The notes beneath the pieces were generated by a model. The model worked only from the letters and a program-made list of their open reading frames with translations. It did not search any database and was not told the origin of the DNA. A program made the position numbers and the translations under genes. A DNA stretch of 64,000 nt from NCBI RefSeq assembly GCF_910592395.1, contig NC_088326.1, forward strand, positions 5,153,001-5,217,000, read 5' to 3'. Positions within the stretch are counted from its first letter, which is position 1. Every line of letters starts with the position of its first letter. Below are positions 41,866-53,000 of this stretch, in pieces. The DNA comes from Lineus longissimus. Taxonomy: Eukaryota > Nemertea > Pilidiophora > Heteronemertea > Lineidae.

Positions 41866-43472
41866 ATGTCTGAAGGAAGAGGAGTAGGAGAAGATATCGA
41901 AATGAATGAGTTTGAGAATTACCCACCTCCAGAAGAAACCAGTAGAACTACTGAAACAACATTAAATACCCCAGTAACTGATAACCCATTAACTTACGAC
42001 ACAGGTACTAGTAACCAAGCACCTGATGAGACCACAGACAGAAACACAGATAATACTAACTTAACTACTGAAAGTTCGTTTTCAACACCAGGTAGACCAA
42101 GAGGTATTGTCCCTGAATTGATGGAAAAGGAGTTAAATTACGATGAAATAGAGGGTAAACTTGATAAGGCATTGAGTAAAGCAAACTGGAGTTATGACAA
42201 GAACAAATTGAGTAATCTTGCACCACACATTCTTCACGATGGTAACAAACTTTATTATTGTCCGACAACACAGTATGAAGTTAATTTGATAAAAGGTAAA
42301 TTTGAAAACAAAAATTTATTTGACTATCGTAATAATAATGATGGAACAGTTACTAAGTTAATTCCTTTAACTAAGGGTGATGGAAGCTTCTATGCTGAAG
42401 GCACTTTAATGAAATATGGCACAAAATTCGTTAATCATTTAAAAGGTATGATTGAACCTGACCCAGGGACAGCCCCACCAGGGGCAGAGCCACCAAGAGG
42501 GAGGCCTAAATATGTATCCACTGGAACACAGACAGTAATTGATGAGATTATCACTTCAACTAACCCCATAGATAAAATCATAGATAAGACTGATGAAGAA
42601 TTAAGTGCATTAGGTTTTACAGATAATGCTTTGAGAGAACTTAGAGGGTTAAAACACGCTGGGGATAATTATGCAAAAGTTACGATGGAGAGAGATACGA
42701 GTAATATGAAAATAGAAAGCCTAGAAGAAGAACTTAACAGTAAAAAAAGAGAATATGCTATCCTAGGAGAAGAAAATGAAGTTCTAAGAAATGACTTAAT
42801 TAACTCTGGAGAAGATCATTTAGACGAAAAGGAAAATCTGAGAAAAGCAGAGAAAAGGACGAGCTAAGAATAAAAATTGAGGAAGTGAAAGAGGAACTGA
42901 ATAGAGAACGTGCCAAGGTATTTGAATTAGACAGAGAAGCTGAAAGCAGTTCAAAAAGAATGAAACGTTTGATCACTGATGTCTTGAAGAAACCAGATTC
43001 ACAGATTTCACTCAAGGACAGAAGCAAGTTACTTTTTAAGATTGAAGGCCTTACAATTGCTGCAATAGTAACTGCAGTGATTATGATAATTACCACTTTA
43101 GGTCTTAGCATTGGTCTTGGTATCAGTAATGCTTTGAAAGTTGTACCTAAACCAGGACCGCCAAGTCCTACTCCACCAAGTCCTACCCCACCAAGTCCGG
43201 ATAAACCATCATCAATTCCAGATAAAGTTAGAGAAGGAATAAAGAAGTTTGCTGAATGGCTAAAAGAACTGGCCAAGAAATCAGCTGCGGCTTTACCGGG
43301 AATCATCGGTTCTATCATATCATTTCTCCTGAAAACAATTGGTGCAGTTGTTGGGTTCATGGCCGAACATCTAGTCATTCTAGTGATTGTTGTTGTTAGC
43401 TCCATAATTTATGGTTTGGTAGAAGGTGTTAAAGCTGTTAAAGCTGTTAAAGCTGTTAAAGCTGCTAAGTAA
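41866..43472 (+). pseudogene. Coiled-coil, Pro-linker, two-helix membrane protein
   Basis: The start codon adjoins the preceding stop (ATAAATG). The Thr/Glu-rich N-terminus is followed by a structured region, 'STGTQTVIDEIITSTNPIDK', a long coiled coil, a membrane helix (AAIVTAVIMIITTLGLSIGLG), a repeated 'PSPTPPSP' linker, and a second hydrophobic region with 'LPGIIGSIISFLLKTIGAVVGF'. It ends in a tandem VKA repeat. A +1 shift in AAAAGG near 42855 separates 41866-42867 from 42885-43472. The P2 copy has the same layout. Function unknown. Confidence 0.75.
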
Positions 43473-43511
43473 AATCAATGATTGAATGATTTTCAAGTCA
43501 AATAAATAGAA

Positions 43512-44768
43512 ATGACAACTGGAGTACTGCTCAACACTGAAAGGAGTCATAAGATTCCACTCGGATTAAAGGCCAAGAGAAATCATCACATCATTACGCA
43601 CAATCCGTCTTCTGCTAATCCAAAAGAAACATTGTACATTAGAATACCTGCTTTAAGAGAAAATACGTTCTTTGTACCCAGGTCTCTTTTTCTGTCAGCT
43701 GATGTCACCATTTCTGGTGATTCAAAGAACAGCGCGGTTAACAATCTCGGCAGAAATCTGTTATCCAAGATGGTAATTAAGTGGGGAACGGAACAGATAT
43801 TTGATCTCAATGAATACAGTCATTATTCGACTTTTAAAGATCTGTGGTTAACAGAGGAGCAAAGGAACGATAGTGTTTTTCAAGGTATTCAGTCAGAAAA
43901 TCTTAGAAAGTTGAGATCAGGTGTGGCAGAAGCCGACTTTACCGGTGAAACCAGCGATGAGAAAACACTGAAGAAAGTATTTGGAACCAAGTACAAGATA
44001 CCGTTAGATTTTGAACTATTTTTCAGCTATGCTCCATTTTACAAGTTTCCAATTCAAGAGGATGTTATCATCGAGATTATGTTAGCACCAAAGGAGGAGA
44101 TCATCGTTACCAGTACAACTGCAAACATGAATTACAAACTTGAAAATATCAGTTTTGAATATGACACTGTAACTAACAAGGGATTAGCCAATACGCTAAC
44201 AAACAAGTACAATTCAGGTTTCTCAATCTATTACGACTGGATAGATCACTTCAAAACTGTCAACGTAACGGCAAATGAAACGCTGATCAACGAGAACATC
44301 AATTTTCCTCGAATGTCCATAAAAGGACTATTACTTCTCTTCATCTCTGATTACACTGATGGTTCAAGAGATTCTGAAAAGTTTGAAAATCCTAACATCA
44401 CAAAAGTGCAAATAACCATCGAAGGAGTTGCTAATCAGGTATTTCCAGAAGGAATGAGAATGCTAGATCAATGGGAGGAGATCAAGAAACACTTCATGAC
44501 CGAAGACTTAAAGAAAACTTACGACTGCAACATGTCTATGAAAAAGTACTATGGAGACTCGAATAATTATGGTCTTTGGTTGGACCTGAGAACTACTGAA
44601 GACAACAGATTACACGGATCAGGCAAAAAGCTTCAAAACACTAAAGATGGTATTCAATTGTCGATAACAAAAGAATCTTGAAAGGGACCATACAAAATGC
44701 ACATATTTGTGGTTTCTGAAGCTCAAGATAACATTCAAAATTCACAGATTGTTTCCTTGCAACATTAA
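43512..44768 (+). pseudogene. Major-capsid-type protein (one nonsense codon)
   Basis: 418 codons from ATG 43512 (AAATAGAAATG) to TAA 44766-44768. GGA in P3 is TGA at 44679-44681 here, cutting the last 29 residues. Features: 'ITHNPSSANPKETLYIRIPA', ENTFFVPRSL near residue 55, 'FQGIQSENLRKLRSG' near 125, a beta-rich middle and 'PEGMRMLDQWEEIKKHF' near 315. Length, position beside the other virion-type genes and recalled similarity to Polinton capsid proteins support a double jelly-roll capsid role. It forms the icosahedral shell in the proposed Polinton virion. Confidence 0.7.
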
Positions 44769-44818
44769 GATTGTTAATTTTGACTTGCAACATTAGGATT
44801 GTTAACTTGCAACATTAA
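44756..44818. repeat. Three tandem copies across the capsid-gene stop
   Basis: 'TTGCAACATTAAGATTGTTAA' type units at about 44757, 44785 and 44807; the first contains the stop codon. Confidence 0.8.
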
Positions 44819-44839
44819 GCTTATTTTACAGTTAAATAA

Positions 44840-45076
44840 ATGGAAACACCAGGAAAGAAGGAAATCATCAATACACTGTACCAAAGTGTGCTATTAGCAA
44901 CGGCAACAATTGGTTACTCTTACTTACTTAAGAGATTCTTGAGAATTGCCATTGGCCCGCCAAGTCAGGCAAACTTAGAAGAGATTCTTAAACTTGGCGG
45001 AATTGTAGCAGTCAGTAATGTAACATTGGAATACTTTTACGATCAAGGTATTTTACCGAGAAACATAATCAAGTAG
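44840..45076 (+). CDS. Small conserved Polinton protein
   Basis: 78 codons, ATAAATGG start. Counterpart of 12156-12392 in P3, with strong conservation of 'IGPPSQANLEEILKLGG' and 'DQGILPRNI'. A weakly hydrophobic helix lies near residues 12-30. It is intact in both copies, which suggests selection. Role unknown. Confidence 0.75.
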   Translation: METPGKKEIINTLYQSVLLATATIGYSYLLKRFLRIAIGPPSQANLEEILKLGGIVAVSNVTLEYFYDQGILPRNIIK

Positions 45077-45093
45077 AATTTACTGTACAGTAA

Positions 45094-45848
45094 ATGAAAA
45101 CCGTGGTGTACATTAATTCCAGTGACTACCCAGAACAGAAATCACATGATTTAACCATACATCTTAACACTGAAATTCAGAATGTCATTAGCGTCAGTTT
45201 AATATTTGCGGGAATACCCTGTACATTCTACAACATAAGTAAAGCAAAACAAAATAACGAAATTAAGGTGCGTGGATCTTCAATAGATGCTACAGAGATT
45301 AAAATACCCGATGGTCTCTATGACCTAGAAAGCTTTTCAAAGATGTTTGCAAATGAATTGAAAGAAAATAGTTTAAGCAAAAATGCTGTTAAGTTTGATG
45401 TTGATGAACCCACTGGGAGGACAGTGATGAAGGTGCTTAAGAGAAAAAATGGAGAGTTTTACCAGATTATGTTTTTGGTAAAAGCAATGAATTATTTGGC
45501 TTCAAATCGGGATGGCCTTATCCCACATATCCAGTTTTACCAACAAATGGTGAGTTTGTAAGCGATAGGCCCATAAATTTTAGACCAATGGACTATTTTG
45601 TTTTCCACTGTGACATCGTCAACAATGTAATGAGCAATGGTAATCCATCAGATGTCTTAGCCATTAGACCGATAAAAGAATCTAACTTTGGAGATATGAT
45701 AGCATATTCCTTCGGGGATAACATGGAAATTCCGTGCAAATCAAGTGTTGGCAAGTTTAATATTCGCCTAACAGATGAAAACAATGGCATTATCGACCTT
45801 AATGGTTTTGATGTACAGTACCAATTGACCTTTACTCACTGCGCCTAA
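45094..45848 (+). pseudogene. Minor-capsid/jelly-roll-type candidate
   Basis: The GTAAATG start lies 17 bp after the previous stop. 45094-45561 and 45588-45848 together match P3 11392-12138; a shift near 45470 separates them. The N-terminal part (INSSDYPEQKSHDLTIHL...GIPCTFYNIS) and the C-terminal 'IIDLNGFDVQYQLTF' are beta-rich. The last motif recurs in the gene at 53720-54617, so the two may be related virion proteins (penton-like). The last 19 bp are tandemly duplicated after the stop (45830-45868). Confidence 0.6.
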
Positions 45849-45883
45849 CCTTTACTCACTGCGCCTGATTTTAAGTAAATTAA

Positions 45884-46321
45884 ATGGCAGGCATAGCTAT
45901 GATGATTGGTTCTGCAGTGGTGAATGGTTTAGCCTTCACCGGTTCTGGTTACCTTTTTAAAAAACTAGACAAGAATGGCTATGAGACTGAAATGAAGAGA
46001 CATAATTTAGCTCAAGAGCAATTGCAAAGAGTATCCACAGAATGGGATGAGCATAGGAAAAGTACCATTGACTTCGTTAACCTTGAATTAAAGAGAGAAC
46101 ATGAAGCGGCAATTGAATTCAAAAATGCCGAATCCGCACTTTCAGTGTACAACAGTTTAAACCCACATAATGGAATTACCATTCCTAGACAACCGCAATT
46201 GAGCGACTACTACAAGCCCAGCGATGAAATGAAGAATTACGAATACCTTTGGATCATTTTAGGATTGAGCGTCTTGGGTTTTGGGATTTACTATTTCGTT
46301 GGAAAGAAGAAAAAAGAATGA
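45884..46321 (+). CDS. Small membrane protein with coiled coil
   Basis: 145 codons, TTAAATGG start. N-terminal 'MIGSAVVNGLAFTGSGYLF' hydrophobic segment, a central 'RHNLAQEQLQRVSTEWDEHR' coiled coil, and a C-terminal helix 'LWIILGLSVLGFGIYYFVG' with a Lys-rich tail. It is intact here and in P3 (10911-11369). It lies tail-to-tail with the ATPase. Typical Polinton accessory protein of unknown role. Confidence 0.8.
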   Translation: MAGIAMMIGSAVVNGLAFTGSGYLFKKLDKNGYETEMKRHNLAQEQLQRVSTEWDEHRKSTIDFVNLELKREHEAAIEFKNAESALSVYNSLNPHNGITIPRQPQLSDYYKPSDEMKNYEYLWIILGLSVLGFGIYYFVGKKKKE

Positions 46322-46351
46322 GGAAAAAGAAAGACAAAGGAAGAAAAAAGA

Positions 46352-46966
46352 CTAAACGTGAATAAAACCATACGGGTGTTCTAGTCTTATGATCAATTTA
46401 GATCCTTTCGTCTTTTTAAGGGCATCTATGTATTTTTGCCTCTGGTCTTTAGGGATAACACTATTTTCTTCTAAGGCATATTTCATTGCCGATTCATCCT
46501 TGTTGAAAAACAGGACTAAAACCCTTATGTTCTCTCTGAAGTCCTTAACAACAGAGTTGTACTTCTGAACGAGTAACCAAACAGTCAGATTGTAGTGCCT
46601 ACCGGAAAAGGCAAGATTACATAACTCAGACACCTTCTTCTTTGTGTCTCTCAAATTAGCACAGTCGTCAATGATGAATAATGTATGTGATCGTTCGAAG
46701 GCCATGGTGGCAAATTGAAGCACAGGGTCTAAATTATTGGCTACAGCAATTGGATTGACAATGAAAACATTCTTGTCTTCGTAAATCCATCTCCTATTGT
46801 ACGTCTTGTTTCTGAAGTAAGGGGGACAGAAAATTTCTATGTTCTGGAACTTATGACGATATTCCTTCTCTAAGAGATCAAGAGCAAAATGAGTCTTACC
46901 GCAATTGGTGACTCCTGAAATCAACATGTTGTGTGGACCGAAAACTAGTATGTCTTTTGCCTTCAT
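46352..46966 (-). CDS. FtsK/A32-type DNA-packaging ATPase, intact
   Basis: 204 codons. Walker A GVTNCGKT near residues 17-24, Walker B LFIIDD near 103-108, followed by 'KKVSELCNLAFSGRHYNLTV' and a sensor-like Q (LLVQKYNSVV). This matches the packaging ATPases of Polintons, adenovirus-like and large DNA viruses, which pump DNA into a capsid. Its start and the integrase start are separated by 4 bp (CATTTAAATG), so the two promoters overlap. It is the only ATPase copy in the window without damage. Confidence 0.93.
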   Translation of the reverse strand: MKAKDILVFGPHNMLISGVTNCGKTHFALDLLEKEYRHKFQNIEIFCPPYFRNKTYNRRWIYEDKNVFIVNPIAVANNLDPVLQFATMAFERSHTLFIIDDCANLRDTKKKVSELCNLAFSGRHYNLTVWLLVQKYNSVVKDFRENIRVLVLFFNKDESAMKYALEENSVIPKDQRQKYIDALKKTKGSKLIIRLEHPYGFIHV

Positions 46967-46970
46967 TTAA

Positions 46971-48060
46971 ATGAGTAAAACAGAACTAAAAGACCAAGAC
47001 AGTATCGAACGGTATCTGAGAGATTTGTACTTCAATCCTGAAAGTCCTGTGGCTTACAGTTCATTAAGTAAGATATGGAAAAAAGTAAGGGAAGATAAAA
47101 AATTGTACAAGGAAGTAAAAGAATTTCTAGACACACTACCAACTCACCAACTACACAAACCGGCCATTAAGAAATTTACGTTCCGAAAGACAATGGTATC
47201 GTACATCGATCAACAGTGGCAAGCAGATCTTGTGGACATGCAAAAATTTGAGAAACAGAATAAAGGCAACAGATTCATTTTGACAGTAATTGACTTATTC
47301 AGTCGCTATGCTTGGGCTATGGCCGTTAAGAGCAAGAGAGGAGAAGAAATCAGAGATGCATTTAAAGTGATCTTTGAGGAGGCTAAACCAACGAAAATCC
47401 AATTTGACAAGGCAATGAATTCTACAACCAACACTTAAAAAAACTCTTGACAGAAAACAACATAGAGTGGTTCTCTACATTTTCAAGTAAGAAGGCAGCA
47501 GTTGTGGAAAGATTCAACAGAACTTTAAAGGATAAAATGTGGAAGTACTTCACCACAAAGGAAACTGACAAGTGGGTCCATGTCTTAGATGAATTGGTGA
47601 GCGGATACAACAACTCATTTCACTCAACAATAGGTATGAAACCAATTGACGCCAGAAAGAGGGAGAATGAAGGAACTATCTGGTACAACCTTAACGGTCT
47701 TCACCTCAAAGAGACATTTGGTGATCCAAAGTACAAGGTTGGTGACAGTGTCAGAATTTCAAAGTACAAGACTATTTTTGACAAAGGCTACTTGCCCAAT
47801 TTCACTGAAGACAGATCATCTTCACTCATCCTATTGTCTACAAACTTGAAGATTACCAAAAGGAAGAAATTCAAGGATATTTCTATGAGGAGGAATTAAG
47901 TTATGTTCCTAATCCTGACCAAATAGAATACGAAATAGAGAAGATAATAAGGCGCAAGACCACTAAAGGCAAAAAATACGGATTAGTGAAATGGAAGGGT
48001 TACAGTGACAAATTCAATGAATGGTTACCAATTTCAGACATAAAAAGCCTAAAAGACTAA
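46971..48060 (+). pseudogene. int: Polinton integrase with chromodomain, frameshifted (P1)
   Basis: Same layout as the intact copy at 6712-7839: 'THQLHKP', D in QWQADLVDM, E in VVERFNRTLK, and a chromodomain near 47970-48057 (GLVKWKGYSDKFNEWLP). A 1-nt loss near 47413 falls at the second catalytic aspartate block (QFDDGTEF in P3 reads QFDK here). A 16-nt deletion near 47817 shifts the frame again. P1 therefore cannot encode a working integrase as read here and would have moved with help in trans, unless the breaks are later or are sequencing errors. Confidence 0.92.
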
Positions 48061-48092
48061 AAACCTTAATTTAAAAACTGTTTATCCTTTAA

Positions 48093-48854
48093 ATGGAGAG
48101 TCAAATAACAGTGAACTATTATGGTACAGTGAACAACTATTATGGTACAAGTAAGGAATGTGTTAAGTGCGGTGTAACAAAACCTGAAAGTGAATTTGAT
48201 AAGAATAGAAGAGGCAATTTACTGGATTATTGTAAATTATGTGGTTCCACGTTAACCAAGAAATGTGATAAATGTGGAGAAGTGAAATTACTAAGTGATG
48301 GTGAATTCGGTAAAGAAGGAAAAAGACGCGAATGTAGAGCTTGTTGGAACTCTAGCTACAAAGGTTACCTTAATAAGAGTGGTAATAGAGACAGGCATAA
48401 AATAAGGGTAGGTTTAAACAAAATAGCCAAAGGTGAGTGCCCTGATAACTCGGAATTACATCTAGGTTGTTCCAATGAGTTCTTCATGGATTGGTTAGAC
48501 TACCAAAGGGGTCTATCTGCAATAGGACAAAGTCACGAGAACAGAGTCCGAATAGGACAAAGTCCCGAGAACAGAGTTCGATTAGTAGATGAGGAGTTGG
48601 ATCATGTTTTACCAATCAAGGAATTCAAAGATCATCCAGAACTGTGTTACTCTTGGTTTAACATTCGGCCAATGTCTAAAACACAAAACAGGTAGAAGAG
48701 TTCCACAGTCGACTTGAGTATTTTCAAAGAGCAATTGGGTCACTCAATTAACTTAATGGCCAATAAGCGTAATGAAAACTGGTTTGACTATCGAGACCAA
48801 AACGTGATAAACGAGTGGGAAAGGATAACAAACAAGTATTTCGGGACAGTTTAA
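48093..48854 (+). pseudogene. Zinc-ribbon/HNH-type nuclease (P1)
   Basis: TTAAATGG start. Cys pairs CVKC, YCKLC, KCDKC, CRAC lie between residues 25 and 90, and the HNH-like core LDHVLPIKEF...W.NIRPM near 170-195. TAG 48693-48695 follows the core; the same frame continues to TAA 48852-48854 and matches the longer open P2 copy. It contains two tandem 30-bp units (48521-48580) that double the peptide GQSHENRVRI/GQSPENRVRL. It lies between the integrase and the Pro-rich gene in all three copies that retain this region. Confidence 0.75.
48521..48580. repeat. Two tandem 30-bp double-hairpin units (P1 HNH gene)
   Basis: Units 48521-48550 and 48551-48580, each preceded by AATA. P3 has one unit here and P2 none. 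Stem GGAC/GTCC is intact in the second unit. GAAC/GTTC in the second unit pairs fully; the first reads GAAC/GTCC and is partly decayed. Confidence 0.9.
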
Positions 48855-48910
48855 CGATATGCTTCTACTTAATGATTTTCAGACATTTTCAGGTATCTTC
48901 CTCTGAATAA

Positions 48911-49207
48911 ATGAATAAAACTTGGGGTTACACAAAACGCCCACGTAATTGGAAAGAAAGATTAGAACGATTTCATAGAGAATTAGAGGCAGAAGAAGAG
49001 TCAAAGTTGGAGCCTGAGCCCGAAACACCTTTAAAACCTGCTGGGCCAGAAAAACCTGCTGGGCCAGAAAAACCTGCTGGGCCAGAAAAACCTGCTGGAC
49101 CAGAAAAACCTTTAAAATTTAATGTACTTCAAAAACCTGTAGTGTCTGCAAGATCAACACTAAACACTAGAAATGTCAGAACAACTGATTCTAGTTATTC
49201 CCACTAA
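48911..49207 (+). CDS. Pro-rich repeat protein (P1)
   Basis: 98 codons, ATAAATG start. Arg/Trp-rich N-terminus nearly identical to P3 5400-5705, then four 'PAGPEK' repeats. The repeat block is the variable part. It lies 4 bp before the membrane-protein gene. No known domain; it may be a DNA-binding or virion core protein given its basic character (speculative). Confidence 0.7.
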   Translation: MNKTWGYTKRPRNWKERLERFHRELEAEEESKLEPEPETPLKPAGPEKPAGPEKPAGPEKPAGPEKPLKFNVLQKPVVSARSTLNTRNVRTTDSSYSH

Positions 49208-49211
49208 TTAA

Positions 49212-50006
49212 ATGGATGGAGACAACAAGGTTTATCCAGATTTAAGTAATTTAAACTCTGAAATTCATTTAAACTCTGAAAGTCATTTAAACTATGAAAG
49301 GTCTGAAAAGCACACAGAAAGTAACCCTCAGGCTTTCAGACTACAACAAATATGTGAGGTTAAGAGTTTCTTAGAAAGCGAGATTGAATTTAGAAGAAAG
49401 ATATTTTCAAAGTACAAAAAAGCATTTAGCGTAATTACTGGCATTAGTCATAGTCTTAATTTTGTAAGCGTTGCGGCTGGCTCAGTTGGTGTGTCTGCAC
49501 TGGCTGGTGTCATCACAGCACCAATAGGTTTTGCACTTGGTGGAGTGACCATTGGTAGCGCCATTATCTCCTCAGCCCTAAGTTGGAAGAAAAAAGATAT
49601 CCTGAAGAAAATTGAAAAACATGAGAAGATTGGAATGTTGGCAATTTCAAAACTTAACTCCATCAATGATCTGGTAAGTAAGGCCATGAGTGATTCGCAC
49701 ATTTCAACAGATGAGTTTACCTTGATTCTCAAAGAAAAGGAAAAATACATTGCTATGAAAAATTCCATCAGAAAAAAACAGAGGGAGGCAAGTTCAGCTG
49801 TTGATGTGGAATCTTTAAAGAAGACTTTTTTAGAAGAAGGAAAAAAACTGGCACCCATCAGAGATGATAGAGAAACTGAAATCACAGTAATTGATAACCA
49901 TTATCACTATTATCCTCAACCATTATCGGTACCACCACCACCAGGATCAGCATTATTGCCATCAGCACCCCGATGTATGTTGAAAATGTCTGAAAATGTA
50001 ATTTAA
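49212..50006 (+). CDS. Conserved Polinton membrane protein (P1)
   Basis: 264 codons, TTAAATGG start. N-terminal 'LNSE' repeats are followed by helical 'SFLESEIEFRRKIFSKYKKA', a Gly/Ala-rich hydrophobic region (residues about 95-130, GSVGVSALAGVITAPIGFAL) and a conserved 'AISKLNSINDLVSKAMSDSH' block. The C-terminus is His/Tyr- then Pro-rich. The family is widespread in animal Polintons. Function unknown; the hydrophobic region suggests membrane insertion. It is followed 24 bp later by PolB in the same direction; in P3 it converges with PolB. Confidence 0.75.
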   Translation: MDGDNKVYPDLSNLNSEIHLNSESHLNYERSEKHTESNPQAFRLQQICEVKSFLESEIEFRRKIFSKYKKAFSVITGISHSLNFVSVAAGSVGVSALAGVITAPIGFALGGVTIGSAIISSALSWKKKDILKKIEKHEKIGMLAISKLNSINDLVSKAMSDSHISTDEFTLILKEKEKYIAMKNSIRKKQREASSAVDVESLKKTFLEEGKKLAPIRDDRETEITVIDNHYHYYPQPLSVPPPPGSALLPSAPRCMLKMSENVI

Positions 50007-50030
50007 TAATTTTTGTTATCCTAAATAGAA

Positions 50031-53000
50031 ATGGTTGATAAAAATGAGAAAATACATTGTTCAACATGTAACAAGGAGATATCATACAGCAATCTTTCAG
50101 CACATAGGAAAACCAAAGGTCATCAAAGAATGGAATGGCATCAAAGAATGAAAGACAATCAAATGGAGTTATCAAGACAGTCAGACTCTAGTTCTCGTTC
50201 ACTGCGTTTACCTAACCCTATTCTACTACAAGATACCAAGAAATTTGAACTCGAGCTACGCTCTCAGGACAAAGTCCGATTCGAGGCTAAGGAATTGGAG
50301 AGCATAAAGAATGTGAAGGATATCGAAGTGGTAAAAGAATTTGGTAAACCAGTTGTTACCATTCGTCTGAAAATTAGCAAACCGGCAAAACACGTTTTCG
50401 AGTACAGAGGTAAACTGGAAGAAATTCTCTTCAAGCTAACTGATTACCATCATAAAATAAGTATTTCGGTTAAAGCTGAATTTGACAGGTCTGGCGAAAA
50501 GGCTATCTATCCTATTCAATCTCCAATGGAAAGCATAATTTCAAGAAACCAGGCAATTAATGCCCTAAACAGTCAATTGAACTACATAAAGGATGCGATT
50601 GAGGAACGATACTTCGAAGGAAGCGGCCTGAGTTTAAATGAAATCAAGTCGTGCGATCTCACGATATGTTCCTACAAGAAATGTAAAGGCGGTCACTACA
50701 CTAGTTTACCATTCAGAACTAAAGCTGTCATTAATGTGCAATCAAATGATGAGAAATGTTTTCTATGGAGTCTTTTGGCTGCCAGATACCACGACAGCAT
50801 TTCGTGTGAGAGGCAAAAAAGTTTTAATGCAACAGAAATTAATCCCTACAAGATGTATGAAAATGAGATTAAGATCAAATCATTTCCTGTGTGTGTTCAA
50901 AAGGATATCCCTAAGATCGAACAAGACAATGGTATCAAGATTAATGTGTTCAAGTTAGAGAACGAATGGGCTAAAAGCATTTATGCCGCAAAGCTGGAAC
51001 CACTCTACCTCTCTAAGAACCATGATGATGATGATGTTATCGATCTGTTGTATTTCAAGGATCATTTCATGTACATAAGAGACATAAATCTATTCTTCAA
51101 GACTGACAGGAATAGTGTATTCATTTGTAAGAGATGCATGAATTACTTTTACAAGAAATCTACACTAGAAAGACATAAATTGAAATGTGGAAAACACGAT
51201 TACTGTAAGATCAGTCTGCCTAAACCGAATAGTAAATGGTCACAACTTAAGTTTGAAAAGCACTCATTCAAGAACAGAGTTCCATTTGTAATCTATGCTG
51301 ATTTCGAAGCGATAAGCACAACAGTCAATGATAATACAAATCGGACAGAGTTTAGAGAGAACTCAGTCAATGATAATACAACTCAGACAGATACCACTAA
51401 AAAACTATTCAAACAGATTGCGTCAGCAGTTGGAGTTTACGTTCACTCTGACTACCCACAAATCTACCCCAGTGGGTATCTCTGTTACAGAGGTGCTGAT
51501 GTAGTTGACGTTTTCTGTAACTGGTTACTCAGAATGGAAGAGACGTTCTCAACTCTACTGAAATACAACATTCCTCTCACCATGACAGACGAAGATTTGG
51601 TGAGATACTCACAAGAAACAAACTGTTACAACTGCAATGAATTTTTAGGCGCGGACAGAGTTCAAGATCACAATCACTACAATGGAGAATACAGAGGTGC
51701 TGCTCACAAAGCTTGCAACTTGAACGAGAAGAAAGCCATGTTTGTTCCAGTGTTTTTTCACAATCTCAGTAATTACGATGCTCACCTCTTCATCAGAGAA
51801 TTGATGTCTAGGTCAAACAAGAAACTGAAGCTTCTTGCTAAAAACGCAGATGAGTACATTTCATTTGAGTTAGGTTGTTTTAAATTTTTAGACTCTTACA
51901 GATTCTTACAGTCTGGCTTGGACAACATCACCAAATCGATGGAAGATGGTGACTTTAAGATAACAAGACAGTCTTACCCAAATCCTGACGATTTTAAACT
52001 ATTGAGGAAGAAAGGATCAGTGCCTTATTCATTTTACACATCACATGAAAGTTACAGTGTTACTCACTTAGAGAAGTCTATGTTCTTTGATGAATTGAAG
52101 AATGAAATGGCGGATAATTCAGTTTACCTAAAATCCAAAGACATATGGGATCATTTCAAGATGAGAAATCATGGACAGTTCATCGACCTGTACCTCAAAA
52201 CAGATGTTCTTTTGTTAGCTGATTTATTCGAGAAATTCAGGGACGTTAATATAAACAATTTCCAGATCGATCCTTGTCACTGCTATTCAGCACCTGGCTT
52301 GACCTGGTTAGCCGGATTGAAACACACAGACATAAACCTCGAACTTCTTACCGATACCGATATCCTACTTACTTTTGAAAAGGCAATAAGAGGTGGAATT
52401 TCAGGTGTGATGGGAACAAGACATGTCAAGGCAGATGAACACCACAAACTACTCTACATAGACGCAAATAATCTCTATGGCTGGGCAATGATGGAAAGTC
52501 AGCCTTATGGCAGTTTTCAAATGTTTGACGATACCATGATCAAAGCAAACATAACTTATCAGTCGATCATGTCAATTCCTAAAGACAGTAAAGTAGGATA
52601 TCTTTTCGAAGTAGATTTAGGTTATCCAGAGGAAATCAAGTTCAAGTCAAAAAACTTTCCATTCTGTCCAGAATCGCTTTTCATAGACGACGACGAATTA
52701 AGTCCTTACCAGAAAGAGTTACTTGGTGACGAGAAGAGGTCAAAGGTAGAAAAATTGATCCTCACACAGAAGGACAAGACCAACTACATCGTGCATTACA
52801 GACTTTTACAGTTTTACTTAAATCAAGGAATGATACTGAAAAAGGTCCATTCTTTCATCAGTTTCAAACAATCAAAGTGGTTGAAATCATACATCGACTT
52901 CAACACTAAAAAGAGGATGGCTTCTACTACTGATTTCGAGAAAGATTACTTCAAATTAATGAACAATGCTTTCTATGGAAAGACATGTGAAAACGTAAGG

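Noticed and set aside
41866-43472. Programmed ribosomal frameshift at AAAAGG near 42855
   Set aside because: No clear slippery heptamer with a downstream structure, and P2 has unrelated breaks in the same region; a plain indel is simpler.
51340-51395. Imperfect repeat (NDNT...) in P1 PolB as another 30-bp hairpin unit
   Set aside because: Length and stems do not fit; better explained as a local 42-bp tandem duplication.
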